From Magnolia sinica (Eukaryota > Streptophyta > Magnoliopsida > Magnoliales > Magnoliaceae): a stretch of 64,000 nucleotides of DNA. Both the position numbers and the translations under genes were made by a program. The DNA lies in the NCBI RefSeq assembly GCF_029962835.1, contig NC_080573.1:36263001-36327000 (forward strand), written 5' to 3'. This document shows, in pieces, positions 21,341 through 33,528 of the stretch. Within the stretch, counting starts at the first letter, position 1. Every line of letters starts with the position of its first letter. Under the pieces are notes generated by a model. That model had not been told where the DNA came from. It saw nothing but the letters and a program-made list of their open reading frames with translations, and made no database searches.

Positions 21341-23529
21341 CACGATTTTCAGAGTTTGATATCCAATTCAAGTCAAATCAAGACATTACTTTAAGAGATA
21401 AGTTTGTGTTCTTTTTAAGCTACATTGTGCATATTTAATATTCTCTTTTGTTAACTTTTTATATTTGATTTTGTTTCTGCATTCCAATCTGATTTGAAAG
21501 AGGAATTGTAATATTCTACTTCTTAGAATCAAAATCAAATGGAGCTAGCCCAACTTGATTTAATTTAAAATCAATTAGAACTTAGAACCATTTCAAAGTG
21601 AGTATTAGACATTGAACTTCTCTATTCAAAGTTCTACTCCGATTTGGTTCTTCCGGGCTGCTACAAAAGGAGAAATCCAGGTATTTTACATGTGTAAATC
21701 TTCTATGTTTTTGGTTTCTTTGAGATTAAGTCAGAAAAATCTCTAAGTGTTGGTTATCCGAGGAGAGATAGAAAACTCAGAGTGTGGGGTTTTTGAATTG
21801 TGTAAGCCCATTTGAAAGGCACAATTGTGAGAGTTTTAAGTGAACCTGAGAAAAACCTACTTTCATAGTGAACGCTGATATCCCTTGTGTGAGGATATTA
21901 GGAGTGGAGTAGCAAGTTGTGTGGTTGTTGTTTAACAGTTGGTGTACACACAGGTGAACCACTATAACTCTTTGTGTTTTGTGGATGTGTGATTTATTTT
22001 TTATATCTTTAATCCTTCAAGTTTGTGGGAAGTATGTGTGAATGTAAATGTTGTAATATTTATATTTCAAACATTGTGGGGAATGTTGTAATAGTTTAAA
22101 CTTTCATTTCTTATTATTTCCCTTCATTCCTCTTCAGTTTGAGATATTGATACTTAAACCATTCTAGTAAGGTTGTCCTGCCATAAACCCTTGGTTTTTA
22201 TGGTGTAAGGTTGTCCTTAGAACAACATTTGTATCAACCTCTCAAGACTTGAATTTGGAGGTTGCTTTACATTTTCATATTGTAAATTGCTTAAAGTGTT
22301 ATCTTTCCTTTATTCATTTAAATTTTGCTATTATCATTTTAATTTGGCATAGTCCTATTCACCCCCTCCCCCCTCTAGGACTCATAGCTAGGCCTTTTTA
22401 GAAGCAATGTGGATCAGCTATACAATGCAGAGACATAGTAAGCCAAATATCACATACTGAAGAAGCAATGCAATATGCAAGTCCTGACGAGTATACGAAT
22501 ACTTTAAACCTCATCTAGGCTATACAATACAAAAATATAGTAAACCAAATACTATGTGCTAAGGATGCAATACAATATGTGGTGTGAATGAAATGACCAG
22601 GCTGGAGTGTGAAGTTGGGATGACAGTACGTAGTATCGCAGGCTATGAGGTCCATCACAAGGGACTTCTATCCAAACCAATCCTATACCTAAATTTGGAT
22701 AGATAGACTTAATGTGGTAAACTCTTGATCTCAGTTTGGTCATGCGCCCCAATCGAAATCCTGGCCATTGCGAAGGTACACATAACAATTAGTTGCGCAC
22801 CACCAACCCGAGTGGAGAGTGAACGAATAAATGAATGAGTAAAATGCTGAGTATACAACTCCTGCTCAATAAGTCCACATATTAGTACTGTACATCTCTG
22901 TAATCATCGTCGGGGTCTAGTACACTACACACGATCGCTGCCCATTGGACGCGCAACCATGCAAGTGGAAGAGACCTCACTATCCGCTTGGCCAGTAGTC
23001 AGCCACTATCTACCCGACACGCCGATAGCGAACCCATTTACGAGATGGTCAAACTCAATCTAACTATGCCCCACACCCTCGGGCTGGTAAGGCCACACCC
23101 CCTTCCAATCCACCACGATACAGTAGGAAACGCGGCCTACTAGTATTTGGCACTCGGGCGCTCGTGTATCTACTCAGCCTAGACATTGGAGCATCTCCTG
23201 GCTACGGAGGTTTAGAGACTTTCACCCAGGGACATCTATGGCACCCTATGTAGAAAAAAAATTCTAGTGTCTCATCTGGTCATCCACGATATACTTGTGG
23301 AGGCCACAGCCCTAATGTCGCTAGTGCGTACAGTAGTCACATCACAAAATATAAATTGCATGAGTCACACAGTCCAATCATGCATCTATCTTACGCATAC
23401 CATGTATTTATGTGGGACGACTCCACCTATCATGGAGTCCCATAAACAACCTACCCTATGACATATGCAATGGTCAATCACATCTCATAACAAACATGCA
23501 AATGATGCGTATGGGCATGTATCATGATG

Positions 23530-24180
23530 TTATGCTGTCACATACTCATAATCGGTATCAATAACCAGTATCGATAATCGAGATTGATAATCGGCCTCGA
23601 CAATCGGCCTCGATAATCAGCATATTAAGCCTCAATAATCGGCTTGGACAATCAACCTAAGGGAAGGTCACAATGTGGACATTTAACCGTTATTGCCCAT
23701 CAATGTGGACATTCAACCAACATTGCTCCCATGGAGTGGCCCTCATACGGCCAAACATATAATGGGCCCATGGCCACACGTAAGGACCTAACATATATCA
23801 TAATGGGCCTCACTCAAAGGCCACATATACATCACATCGGGCCTCACCATATGGGCCTCATATACATTACATTGGGCCTGATATCTGGGCCTCAAATACA
23901 TCACAATGGCCCACATCACATGGGCCTTACACATCACAATGGGCCGCATCTCATGGGCTTAATATATATCACAATGACCACTCACACGGGCCTAATATAC
24001 ATCACAATGGGCTACTCACACAGGCTTCATATACTACTCGTCGGGCCTCACTCATGGGTCTCATATACAACACATCGGGCCTCACTCAAGGGCCACATAT
24101 AAATCAAAGTGGGCCTCACAGATGGGCCACAAAATACATCAAAGTGGGCCGCATAGATATGTAATACATGAGTCACGGTG
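23530..24180. repeat. Degenerate short tandem arrays in the LTR of F
   Basis: 23530-23660 repeats about 16-bp units of the type CCTCGATAATCGG. 23750-24180 repeats roughly 23-bp units of the type CATCACAATGGGCCTCA with many changes. Together they make most of this 650-bp stretch repetitive. Confidence 0.65.
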
Positions 24181-24772
24181 GGCCGCACAAATGGACAGAC
24201 GATGTGTATAAAACACATACACCACGATCGGCCCACACGTACATGCATCGAGGTGGGTCCCGACTATTCAAAACGAATGGACGACAGGGATGCAGAATAC
24301 ATAAATCAAGGAGGGTCCCATCCCACACATGTAGCATGTATGGGGTGGGCCCCACACATCTGCCAAATGGAGGATGACAAAGATAAAACACATACTTCTT
24401 GGTGGTTCCATCGTCCAGTCCCCTGGACAGATGGCCTGGATTAACAACACATGCATCTTGGTGTGGCTGATCTGCACCATTGCAAATGAACGGCTAGAAG
24501 ATCACATACATCACGGGCCCCACATAATTTGCAGACATCATACAATAGTTATACCACTGGTGTGATAGACCAGCCAACCTGCTTCCCACCATCCATGGAT
24601 TGGACGGTGTGGATACAACACATCATGTGAGCCCCACATGCTGGAGGCAACACGTTGTCCAGGTGGGCCCAACCTCCAATGATCACATGTGTCACCAAGG
24701 TGGGCCCTGCACGGATGGACGGGGTGGATTAAAAACCCTACATCATGGTGGAATCCCATGTGGGGCCATCAT

Positions 24773-24775
<3 letters not shown>

Positions 24776-24822
<47 letters not shown>
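24776..24822. repeat. (CA)n microsatellite
   Basis: An uninterrupted AC/CA run of about 47 bp followed by (TA)4 lies inside the LTR of F. Confidence 0.95.
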
Positions 24823-24830
<8 letters not shown>

Positions 24831-26234
24831 GTTTTTTTGGTTTAAAGACGCCAGCATCTAGCATCTTAGACAGACGGCCTGAATACAAGGCATATACATC
24901 AAGTGCAGCCCCATACGTGGGGTGGGTCCCACCTCCAAGCGATGGACTGTGTGGATGAAGAGTGTGGATATAATACAACAAGGTGGGTTCCCACCACACC
25001 GTCTAGAGATCTCTGGACAGTGGGGATATGAAATAAATGCATCAAGGTGGGTCCCACTCCCACACGTGTCGGTGGGCCATGCCTCCGAATGGGTGGACAG
25101 TTTGAATATAACATATAACTCATGATGGGGTCAGAACATGCTGACGTCACTAGTAGTGGGGTCCACCGTCCCAACTTGTTAGACGGACGGCTGGGATGAA
25201 TCCCACACATCACATGGGTCCCACATGGATGGGCTGCGTACATCAGGGGTGGGTTCACATGTGTGGGACCCACCAGCTTATAAGATCAAGCTGATATTTG
25301 TATTTTCTTTCATTCGGGCCTGTCCAGACAGACGGGCAGTAATCTCGTTCACTGGATAGTCCAGCAAGGTGGGCCCAACACATGGATGGCATGGACATGA
25401 TACATACTTCATAAGTGGGCCCCACACACACACATCTGGTGGGCCACACCTCATCATCATCAACACCATATAAAAAGGAAGAGAGAGAGAGAGAGAAGGA
25501 AATGGCAGAGATGGGAGGAGCTTCGCCACTATGAGCTCCTCCATGTACATACATCAAGATGGGTCCCATTACAAGTGGGCCCTCAATGAAAATCAACGGT
25601 TGGATATTCTAAATCACCCACCGTTTACTCTTTGTCTTGGATCTATGGCAAGCTAAGCTCCTTGGCTCCTTCTTTGATAGTTGATGATGAAGGTTGAAGG
25701 GTTGAGATGAGGGATTGAGTGGTAAGGAGTGGGCCACACCTAGCTTCTCCTCTCCTTAGGATTTTTCTCTCACGGTTGCTTGGGATTTGTTGGAGAATGG
25801 GATGGGATGGAGTGATGTATGGGAGAGAAGGATGGGTGTTGTGAGAAAGTGTTGACTTTGGGGATGGGTAATAGATGGGGGCCATGCCTTGTTGGTGTGA
25901 GAGGGATGGGTTGTGTACTTGACTTGTGATTGATTGATTGATGTGATGGGTTGTAGAGATTCTCTCAGAATTCGCAACGTGTGGCGTTTCTTCAGAAAAT
26001 ATGCGAGCCCACAACTCCTGGCATGGGTATCACATCAGTATGCAAGACAAGGCATTGGAACCTCGGTGACGGTGCAGTCGTAATGGTACAAGTCTGGGGT
26101 CAAGCCGACTCAAATCTTCGGGATGCGACTTAGGGTCACGCGCAAATAGCGATACAGGTCACGATTTGCCGAAATTCGACCGAGAGGATGGTGGGAGCCT
26201 AAGGAACGATATGGACTAGGATACGAGCCTTACA

Positions 26235-27203
26235 CAGATGATTCATCCCAAATAGCTATCATGCCCTTTCTTTTAGACTTATCCTTTTTAAGACATTTAT
26301 TAGCCAAATGCCCATATTCATGACAGTTGAAACATTGACTATCTTTTGTTTTAGATTTTCAAGAATTAGATTTTCCTTTTCTTTTATCAGTGGGTTTTTG
26401 AAAATCTGTTCTTTTCTTAATTTTTAACATTGTATAAAATTTCTTAGTTAACATTGTCATATCATCTTCATTTTCTTCAAAATCAGAATTAGTATTATTT
26501 TCTTTTGAAACAGATTTAGGAGATTTAAGAGCAATAGACTTTACTTTAGGAGCTCTGAAATTTAACTCATATGTTTGAAGAGAGCCAAATAACTCCTCGA
26601 CCTTCATAAGATCAGTATCCCTTAATTTGTAAATAGCAGTAACCTTAGAATTAAATATGTTAGGAAGAAATCGCAGTATTTTTACGCAAACCTTGCTTTC
26701 TGAGATTCCATCTCCTATACCACACATGGAATTTACTATGTCATTTAGTTTCGTATATAAGTCCATGAAAGTTTCATTTTCTTCTATACGAATTTTCTCA
26801 AATTTGGTTGTAAGGATTTAAACTTTTAATTTCTTGACAATAGTTGTTCCTTCATGTGTCATTTCGAGAATGTCTCATGCTTGCTTAGCTATATTGCATG
26901 AAATAATTCCTTTGAATTCATCAGGTAATAGAGCACAAGTTATCTCATTAAGGCTTTAGCATTAGCATTGCTTTCACTTTTCTGATCAGCAGTTCATAAA
27001 TAAAATACAGTTTCTCTCATAAATTTAGATCCATCCTCGGCTACTACTTTAGTCATAGGAGGTTTCCATTTAGTCACAGTGGCTTGCTACACACTTTCAT
27101 CTAAGGATTTTAGAAAAATCCTCATTCTAGCTTTCCAATATGAATAATTAGAGCCATAAAAAGGAGGTGGCCTGGTAATAGATAAACTGTCAAAATTTGA
27201 CAT
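26235..27203 (-). pseudogene. Gag of Copia element G, truncated by element F
   Basis: It starts at the minus-strand ATG at 27203 (MSNFDSLS, as in element E). The first half is broken by stops and frame changes. The segment 26766-26359 is open and carries MDLYTKLNDIVNSM, KVCVKILRFLP, the VEELFGSLQTYELNF block and an acidic/lysine stretch. The zinc knuckle near 26283-26324 is intact (CFNCHEYGHLANKC), unlike that of E. The coding match to E ends in the WDESS segment exactly at the LTR of F. Confidence 0.82.
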
Positions 27204-27255
27204 AATAAATATCTAGATCTTAACTCAAGGAGGTTAATCCAAAAAAATAAAGCAA

Positions 27256-27270
27256 CTCGCTCAGATACCA
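27256..27270 (-). promoter_or_regulatory. Primer-binding site of element G
   Basis: The minus strand reads TGGTATCTGAGCGAG, 2 nt from the LTR end (CTTTTCA), the same geometry as in element E. Confidence 0.85.
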
Positions 27271-27272
27271 CT

Positions 27273-28412
27273 TGAAAAGGAGAGCTAAAGAAGTCCTAGA
27301 GGGGGGTGAATAGGACTATGTCAAATAATCGAATAAAGTGTTGAAGAATAGATAAATCAAAGATCTTAATTACCTAAGTAGTTGATTTCAATTGATTCGT
27401 AGGACAACCTTCACCTAAAATTTTTAAGCAGGACAACCTTATTTCATGAATACTTTTAAAATCAAAATCCCAAACTTTGCAAGAGTAAATAAAATTAAAT
27501 AATACAATCATTCACCACTTCAACTGAAATGAAAATACAATCATTCACTACATGAAAGATAAAAGCATTCACCACAAACACAGAGAATTATAGTGGTTTG
27601 GTGTGTCAACAATTGTTCTAAAATAGCCACACCTACTCCACTCCTAAAATTACTCTCTATGCAATCTTGGCTTTCACTATGAATAAGGTTTTCTTAGGGT
27701 CACCTTAAAACCTAATACAGTTGTGATTTTACCGAACTATCACAAACAAAAATCCTTACTGAGATTTTCAGGCTATCTCAGACAAAACCTACACTAAGAT
27801 TTTAAGGCTATCTCAGAAAAACCAAAATAAGAATTAAAGGTATACTTATCTTCACCGTAAAAGAAGTTGTAGCCGAAGAACCGCTTTTCTTAAATGTTGA
27901 ATGTTCAATGTTAAGTCATATAGAAAAGGTCCAAGGTTTTATTGATTTTAATTAAGTTTAAACCAATGGCTACATAAGTTAATTCTCTTAAATCTCAAAG
28001 AAAGAAGAGTATTCACTCTCTTTAGAATCAGAATGACAGAGTCTAAGATTAAGGGAATTACAAGCTATAAAAATAATTTATAAATATCATTCAATAGCTT
28101 GTAAAAAACTAGAGCTCCTCTCTCTCTTGCAGAAGAATTTTGATGATGATAATTGATATTTTAGATTAAAAGTGAACCTTAATTTATAGGTAAAAAAGTT
28201 GAATCTTCAACTGGCCTAAGATAGTCTTCGACTAGCCCTAGCACCGGATTTTGTTCCAACGGATTTTCAAATTTGAGTGGGATAAGATTTATCCAATCTT
28301 TGACTAGTCAAAGGCCTAGTTCGACTATTCGAAGAGCTCTGTCCATAAGCATTATCATGTTCATAAACCAAGTAATAAATGGGGGATAATATATAATATT
28401 TGATCCTCAACA
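27273..28412 (-). repeat. 5' LTR of element G (1140 bp)
   Basis: The plus strand begins TGAAAAGG at 27273 and ends CCTCAACA at 28412, so the coding strand starts TGTTGAGG and ends CCTTTTCA. It contains a few CGACTAGTC-like boxes near 28205-28340, resembling the palindromic boxes of element E. Sequence right of 28412 is the pol gene of element H. Confidence 0.82.
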
Positions 28413-29061
28413 TCGGCTGACTAAGTGGGCGATCGAATTAAGCGAGTTTAACATCAAATACCAGCCACGGGCCACAATCAAATGTCAGGTAGTAGCCAAC
28501 TTCATTGTCAAGTTAACTTGTTCTCTTAAGCAAGATCAAACCAAGGACCGATCCACAACTAACCCAAGTTGTTCCTACCCACCCAAGTGGACACTCTATG
28601 CTAATGGCTCATCCAATTTTAAGGCAAGCAAGGCCGAGATAGTCCTAGAGACTCCTGACCATACATGCATGCAACATGTCTTGAGATTTGGATTTCATGC
28701 TTCCAACAATACAGAGGAATTGGAGGCCTTGCTCGTCGAACTCAAAATAGCAACAAACATGGGGCCTCAACATCTCGAAGTCTTCAGCGACTCACAATTG
28801 GTCGTCAACTAAATAGATAATGTCTACTAAGCTAAGAAAAAATGCATGAAAGCATACCTCCAATGAGCTAAAGAATTGATTGAAAACTTTCAGAAATGCA
28901 ACGTCACCCTGATTCCATGGACCAAGAATTCAAAAGCGGACATGTTAGCAAAGCTCGTTACAATAGATGGAGATGAAATCCCGAGATCCATCCCGATTGA
29001 GTTTCTGGCCAAGCCAAGCATCAATGAAGCCAAGCTCACGGTCGTGCTTCTAGTTAGCTCG
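28413..29061 (+). pseudogene. RNase H region of element H
   Basis: The frame starts mid-gene with RLTKWAIELSEFNIKY, the end of the first RNase H. The second (Tat-type) RNase H follows: WTLYANGSS (first Asp changed to Ala), NTEELEALL (Glu kept), EVFSDSQLVV (Asp kept) and NSKADMLAKL (Asp kept). Stops occur near 28812-28870. An open stretch 28876-29061 covers the end. The family role is removal of RNA during reverse transcription; this copy is dead. Confidence 0.8.
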
Positions 29062-29073
29062 TGATCAACTTAG

Positions 29074-30297
29074 ATGGACCCGATCATCAAATACCTTAAG
29101 GACGACAATCGAACGGAAGCACAACAAATGAAGATCAAAGCTACCCGATATACAATACTCAACGGTATACTTTACAAGAAAGGATTCTACCTTCCTTACA
29201 TGATGTGTGTCCGACCAGAAGAAGCAGAATATGTTGTAAGGGAAATCCACGAAGGAATCTGTAGAAACCACTCCGGAGGGCGAGCGTTAGTACACAAGGT
29301 CATTCGACAGGGTTACTACTGGCTCACCATCCAGAATGATGTACGAAAGGTCGTCCAGAGATGTGACAAGTGTCAGAGATTCACAAATGTACTTCAACAA
29401 CCGCCAAAAGAAATCACCCCTATGGTCGGGCCATGATTGTTCACTCAGTGGGGAATCGATATTATCGGTCTGCTCCCCGTGGGTAAAGGTCAGACCAAGG
29501 TCTTCATCGTAGCCGTTGACTACTTCACCAAGTGGGCAAAAGCATAACCGTTAGCGAAGATAACTGAGTAAAGGATCACAGAGTTTTTTTGGAAGAATAT
29601 CATATGCAAGTTTGGGATTCCTCGGACCATCATCTCCGGTAACGGGAAACAATTCAATAACAAGCAGTATCAGGAGATGTGCAAGAACCTCGAAATTCAC
29701 AACATCTACTCATCGCCACAACATCCTTATGAAAATGGGCAGGTCAAGGTAGTTAACAAGATCATCAAGCATCATCTCCGTAACAAGCTCGAGAATGCTA
29801 GAGGAGCTTGGGTTGAAGAACTCCCAAAAGTGCTTTGGGCATATCGAACTATTACCCGAGCAGCTACCGAGGATACCCCTTTCTCTTTAGCATATGGAGC
29901 AGAGGCAGTCACTCCCGTAGATATCGGACTACATACAGCCTAGACAGACTCATTCGATGAACAAGCTAATACCGAGCTTATGGCCCTCAATCTCAACCTC
30001 CTCGATGAACAAAGGGAATAAGCTCAAACTTAGGCCATCGTTCGCCAACAGCAAGTATCGTACTTCTATAATGCACAAGTCAAGGTTAGTAGTTTTTGAG
30101 TGGGAGTTTTAGTTCTTTGAAAGACATTCTAAAATACCAAGGAGATAGGATCAGAAACCTTAAGTCCAAAATGGAAAGTCCCCTATGTGATATCGAGCAC
30201 AAGACGACCTGCTTCGTACCAACTAGAGGACTTAACTAGCTAACTGCTCTCGCACCCATGGAATGTCAAACATTTAAAGATCTATTACCCCTAAGTT
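29074..30297 (+). pseudogene. Integrase and pol C-terminus of element H
   Basis: 29074-29436 is open and holds the zinc-binding domain (HEGICRNHSGG... CDKCQRF, H-H-C-C complete). The core follows as WGIDIIGLLP, FIVAVDYFTKW, then a stop, then TIISGNGKQF, where the second catalytic Asp of the usual SDNG is Gly. In NGQVKVVNK the catalytic Glu is replaced. 29677-29943 is open and ends in the PFSLAYGAEAV motif of plant Gypsy integrases. The tail to 30297 is broken by several stops. Two of three catalytic acids are lost. Confidence 0.82.
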
Positions 30298-30784
30298 AAG
30301 TCAGTATGACGTTCATTATGTATTATTCAACTTTGAATTACATTAATAAATCTTCGGCACATTATCCGATCAATTCCCAACTAAGATTTGATCAATGAAT
30401 GATCCTAATCCAATCGACGACCGAACTATGTTCGAACTAACTACCTTGGATAGGTTTCGGTAATTCCCCAAGCAATATCCAACTGATGCCTGAGTTACGA
30501 CTTAGGCTCAGTCTGACCTACTCATATGAAGTACAAGATGATCTACTCAGCTTAGAAATTCAGAATTCAAGAAAAAGAAGTATTTTTATTGATAAGGCCT
30601 AAAGGGCATGATTACATTAGTAATATCCCAAAAAAATACATGTACATTGATCTACAAATGACTGAATTGCTTAAAGCTAAAAAGGGCATAAGTGAGCAGC
30701 ACTTCAAGTGCTTGAAGCTGAAAAGGGAAAAGGTAGAGAAGGATGAAGGAAATACTGCTCTACAAAAGAAGCAGAGCTTCAAAC

Positions 30785-32998
30785 CTCAGAAGGTTGCTCA
30801 AGAGTCGACTTAGGAGCCGCTTCGTCGCCCGACCCATCGGAACTCGACTCTGGCTCATCGAAAGCGGAGAGATTAAGCTCTGGGAAGGTCTACTTCATCA
30901 CTCTCACGCATTCAGCATAACCTTGATGAAAGAGGTTATCCCTCTCATCTAGGAATGCCTAAGACGACTCGAACTCCTGGATAGCCTCCTTCCGAGCCTG
31001 AGCGATCACAACCTTGGTCTCCTTCTTGAGCTTCTCCGGCTTCGCTTCGATCTCGACGAGCCAAGCGTGGCACTCATCATGCTAGCCCTTGGCTTCCTCT
31101 AGTCGTGCAACCACCTCGGCCTTCTTAGCGAAAGATGCTTCAAGAGCCATCTTCACAATCTTTTGCTCGGCTTCAACAATTGAAGCCTAAGCCTCCAACT
31201 GGGCTGCCTTTTGCTCGGCCTCCTCTGCCTGATCACTCATCCAAACAAACTCAACACGCGCCTTTAATAAGCATAGGGCAAACTATAGAGAAAAGGGAAA
31301 AGAGTGAAGATGAGCAACTAGAAGTAGAAGACAAATCAGCTTTAGACGATGTACTTACTCCAAGAAGGCTTGTCGGCACATGCATGAGAACTGTTTCCAT
31401 GGGAGATTCAAATAAGCTAACATACTCCTCCTTGACCATATGACGGTCTACCTAGGGGAGGATTTCCTCCACGGTCTGATGAAGGCTTCCTTACCTCATT
31501 TCAACCCCAGCCCCCCCCCCCCCCCCAAAGGTCGGGCCTCGGCAGGAAGCTCAGAAGCCCCTTGGACTTCGACGGGATCGACATTTTTTGGAACAACTGT
31601 TCCCGCAGCTCCAGAGGAGGTCTCCATCTCCATGCCCTCTCCCTCGACCTCTAGGATGACTAGGCAAGAGGGACCGACCTTCCCCTTGATCTTAGAGAAG
31701 ATCTTCTGTTTCTTCTTCTTCAGTGTTGCCAACTCATCTCGATGGGGCACCCGAACCTTGGAGGGAGGATGGATGAGAGGCCGAGCTTCATGCATCTCTG
31801 TGTCAACGTGCAAGTATGATAAGTTAGAAAAGTTCTTGAGAAAATTTGAAGTGGTGAAGCTCGGTTAAAGATCTTACCCAAATTCTTACCAGTGAGTGTT
31901 GAATCCAACCCTGCCTTAAGGAGTAGCTTGGGCTGGAGAAGTACTCTCTAAGACCTCTTATCCCTATTGATCATCCGCAGATCCCTGATCCGAGTGAGCG
32001 ACCCGCTACTGAGCAACAGAAGATTCTCAGGAATAGCTACAACAAAAAACACATGTTACAAGGTTAGATGACAGTGAAAATAGATCAACTAAAAGATGAA
32101 CGATTACCGCGGTAAAAATACTTACCTGGGTCGGAGAAAACTTGGCGGACTAGGAGCTGAGTTGATGTTGGCTCGGCTGTCTCTCAACACCCAAAGGCCC
32201 ATAACCATTTGTCTCTCCAAGCTATATTGGAGGTTAGAAGGTCGATTACAAGGGCCCCACCAATGCTCCGCCAAGCAGAGAAGTAATACCAGTAGGGCTA
32301 TAGCTTGTTCGGCTTTAACTAATACAGGTAGAGGAACTCGTCCACAGAGATCTCGGGCTAGTCTAGCTCGGCCCACAGGACCGCACAGCCGATCAAGGCG
32401 CTTCACCCGTTCGGGATCATCTGTCTCGTGGCTAAGCCGAGGTGAGCTAGGAGACGCCTAATTACCTCCTGTAGAGGAAGCCGCAGGCCGCACTGAAGCG
32501 TAACTTGGATGATCACGACGGCCCATTTTGGAGGTCGGTCCAGAAGCTCATCCGACGAAGGAAGCCAAAAAACTACAGACTCGGGGATGTGATATCCAAG
32601 TATGATCTGGGCTAACTCCTCAGTCAGGGTCGAGGGCACCGGCCCGCTCGGACCTTCCTCATCATCGAGCTCTTCCGAATCAACCTCACCTGAAGGGTTG
32701 CGTCTCATAGCCACCGGCTCCTTTGCTGGAAATATACTTGGAGCCCTAGGCATGGGTGCTGGCCTCTGAACTTAGTATAGATTCAACACTCTAACCACAG
32801 GCGCTGGCCTCTGTGTTGGAGACCTCTCCAACGCCCTCGATGACGATGACTGAAAGTCAACATCGTCATCATCACCAGCAGCGACGATGGGTTTGACATT
32901 ACCCTGAGGCAACTACTCACCCCACTGTCGCCGCCAAAGGCCCCCTCCCATGAACTCAATAAGCTTGACATGGTGTTCTTCTGAGTGAAATTACTCAT
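30785..32998 (-). pseudogene. Antisense accessory ORF of element H (putative gypsy-type transposon protein)
   Basis: On the strand opposite to pol, coding character runs from 32998 to about 30785 with frameshifts and stops. 32753-32403 has an acidic segment (EVDSEELDDEEGPSG) and a globular part with VVIIQVTLQCGLRLPL and RRLLAHLGLATRQMIPNG, resembling the plant domain listed as putative gypsy-type transposon (Transposase_28). 32406-32122 continues it in another frame. 31813-31496 is lysine-rich then glycine-rich over a C16 run. 31250-30900 is a long predicted coiled coil (EAEQKAAQLEA, KKAEVVARLEEAKG). Antisense ORFs at this place are known in Tat-lineage elements; their function is unknown. 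Confidence 0.7.
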
Positions 32999-33528
32999 AG
33001 ATGGAAAAATAAAAGGATAAGGGGGAGATGGAGCTCACCGAGAAGAGAGCGGGCAAGTCTCCAGCTTGATCGAGGAAGAAAATAGATGCCGAAAATCGTC
33101 CAGAAAAGAAGAGGAAGACGAAGAGGGGAAGAAGCAGAAATGCAAAAGGAAAGACCCCAAGGGTTAGGGCTTCCCTTTTATAGCGGTGCCATGTGGCAGT
33201 TATTAAAGATGCCCATCAATGTAAGTCCTTATGACAACCTCTCGACTATCCTAACTCAACGTGTGGCGCGACCCCATCCACTACTCAACCCAGATATCGA
33301 GAACGATGCCACATGTCACGACCTTGTTGGTTGGTCGTCAAAAAGACCGCTTGGCGCCCCACATGACCTTGAACTATGAAACGACACATTATAATTATGA
33401 ACTAACATGTTTCGATTACCATGCTAGCCACCATACCTGGCATTTGTGACAATACGACTCGACCTAATCCACACATAACCCGACCTAACTATGGCCAGCT
33501 TACTTTTTGAACCTCCGTAGATTGGCTT
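32999..33528 (+). other. 3' untranslated region of element H, no gene
   Basis: I see no coding region, only sequence between the start of the antisense ORF and the polypurine tract. Any promoter of the antisense ORF would be expected here, but no convincing TATA box is visible. Confidence 0.5.

Larger units (their letters stand above)
13292..22400 (+). mobile_element. Element E: Sirevirus-like Ty1/Copia retrotransposon with accessory ORF
   Basis: Order on the plus strand: 5' LTR with internal deletion (13292-13489), primer-binding site (13492-13505), gag-pol (13576 to about 18363, protease-integrase-RT-RNase H as in Copia), spacer, accessory ORF (18811-19946), several polypurine tracts, 3' LTR (20481-22400). 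The flanks GATGC (13287-13291) and GAAGC (22401-22405) form a 5-bp target duplication with one change. An extra ORF after pol, multiple polypurine tracts and CpG-rich palindromes in the LTR agree with the Sirevirus (SIRE/Maximus) lineage. All reading frames are interrupted, so the copy is dead. Confidence 0.87.
20481..22400 (+). repeat. 3' LTR of element E (1920 bp, full length)
   Basis: It starts TGTAAGTGCAATGG directly after the polypurine tract. It ends GGCCTTTTTA at 22400, aligned with GGCCTTTTCA at the end of the 5' LTR (final C changed). It contains the palindromic-box cluster, a TATA box at 21330 and a late segment (22255-22400) shared with the shortened 5' LTR. No gene is seen inside; frames at 20657-20872 and 21107-21292 lack recognisable domains. 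Confidence 0.87.
22401..26234 (-). repeat. LTR of element F, main part
   Basis: This continues the LTR fragment at 13090-13291 after element E. It is homologous to the LTR of element D: both contain GGGGTCTAGTACACTRCA, GAGACCTCACTA and the CACACCC block. It ends GAGCCTTACA at 26234, so on the coding strand it starts TGTAAGGCTCG, a typical Gypsy (Tekay-like) LTR start. Immediately right is the gag of Copia element G, so this is the outer end of F. No gene is visible; frames near 23644-25600 arise from GTGGGCC-rich and CA-rich repeats. Confidence 0.77.
26235..28412 (-). mobile_element. Element G: Ty1/Copia element related to E, 5' part
   Basis: Right to left: 5' LTR 27273-28412, primer-binding site near 27256-27270, gag 27203-26235. 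Gag homology to element E continues without break until 26235, where the LTR of F begins, so F inserted into gag just after the zinc knuckle. The remainder of G must lie left of F, outside the window. The outer LTR end at 28412 abuts the pol gene of element H, so G inserted into H. Confidence 0.83.

Noticed and set aside
24769..24999. Frames with long HTHTHT or CVCVCV runs, also at 39102-39375
   Set aside because: Translation of (CA)n microsatellites.
23644..25596. Many 60-150 codon frames in the LTR of F
   Set aside because: They arise from GTGGGCC-rich and CA-rich repeats on both strands, with H/T/G/P-biased translations.
28876..29064. Small separate gene between G and the integrase of H
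   Set aside because: It is the end of the second RNase H domain of H in the continuous pol frame.
30589..30952. Plus-strand 74- and 69-codon frames after the pol gene of H
   Set aside because: They are the antisense of the coiled-coil end of the antisense ORF, or untranslated region; no domain is present.
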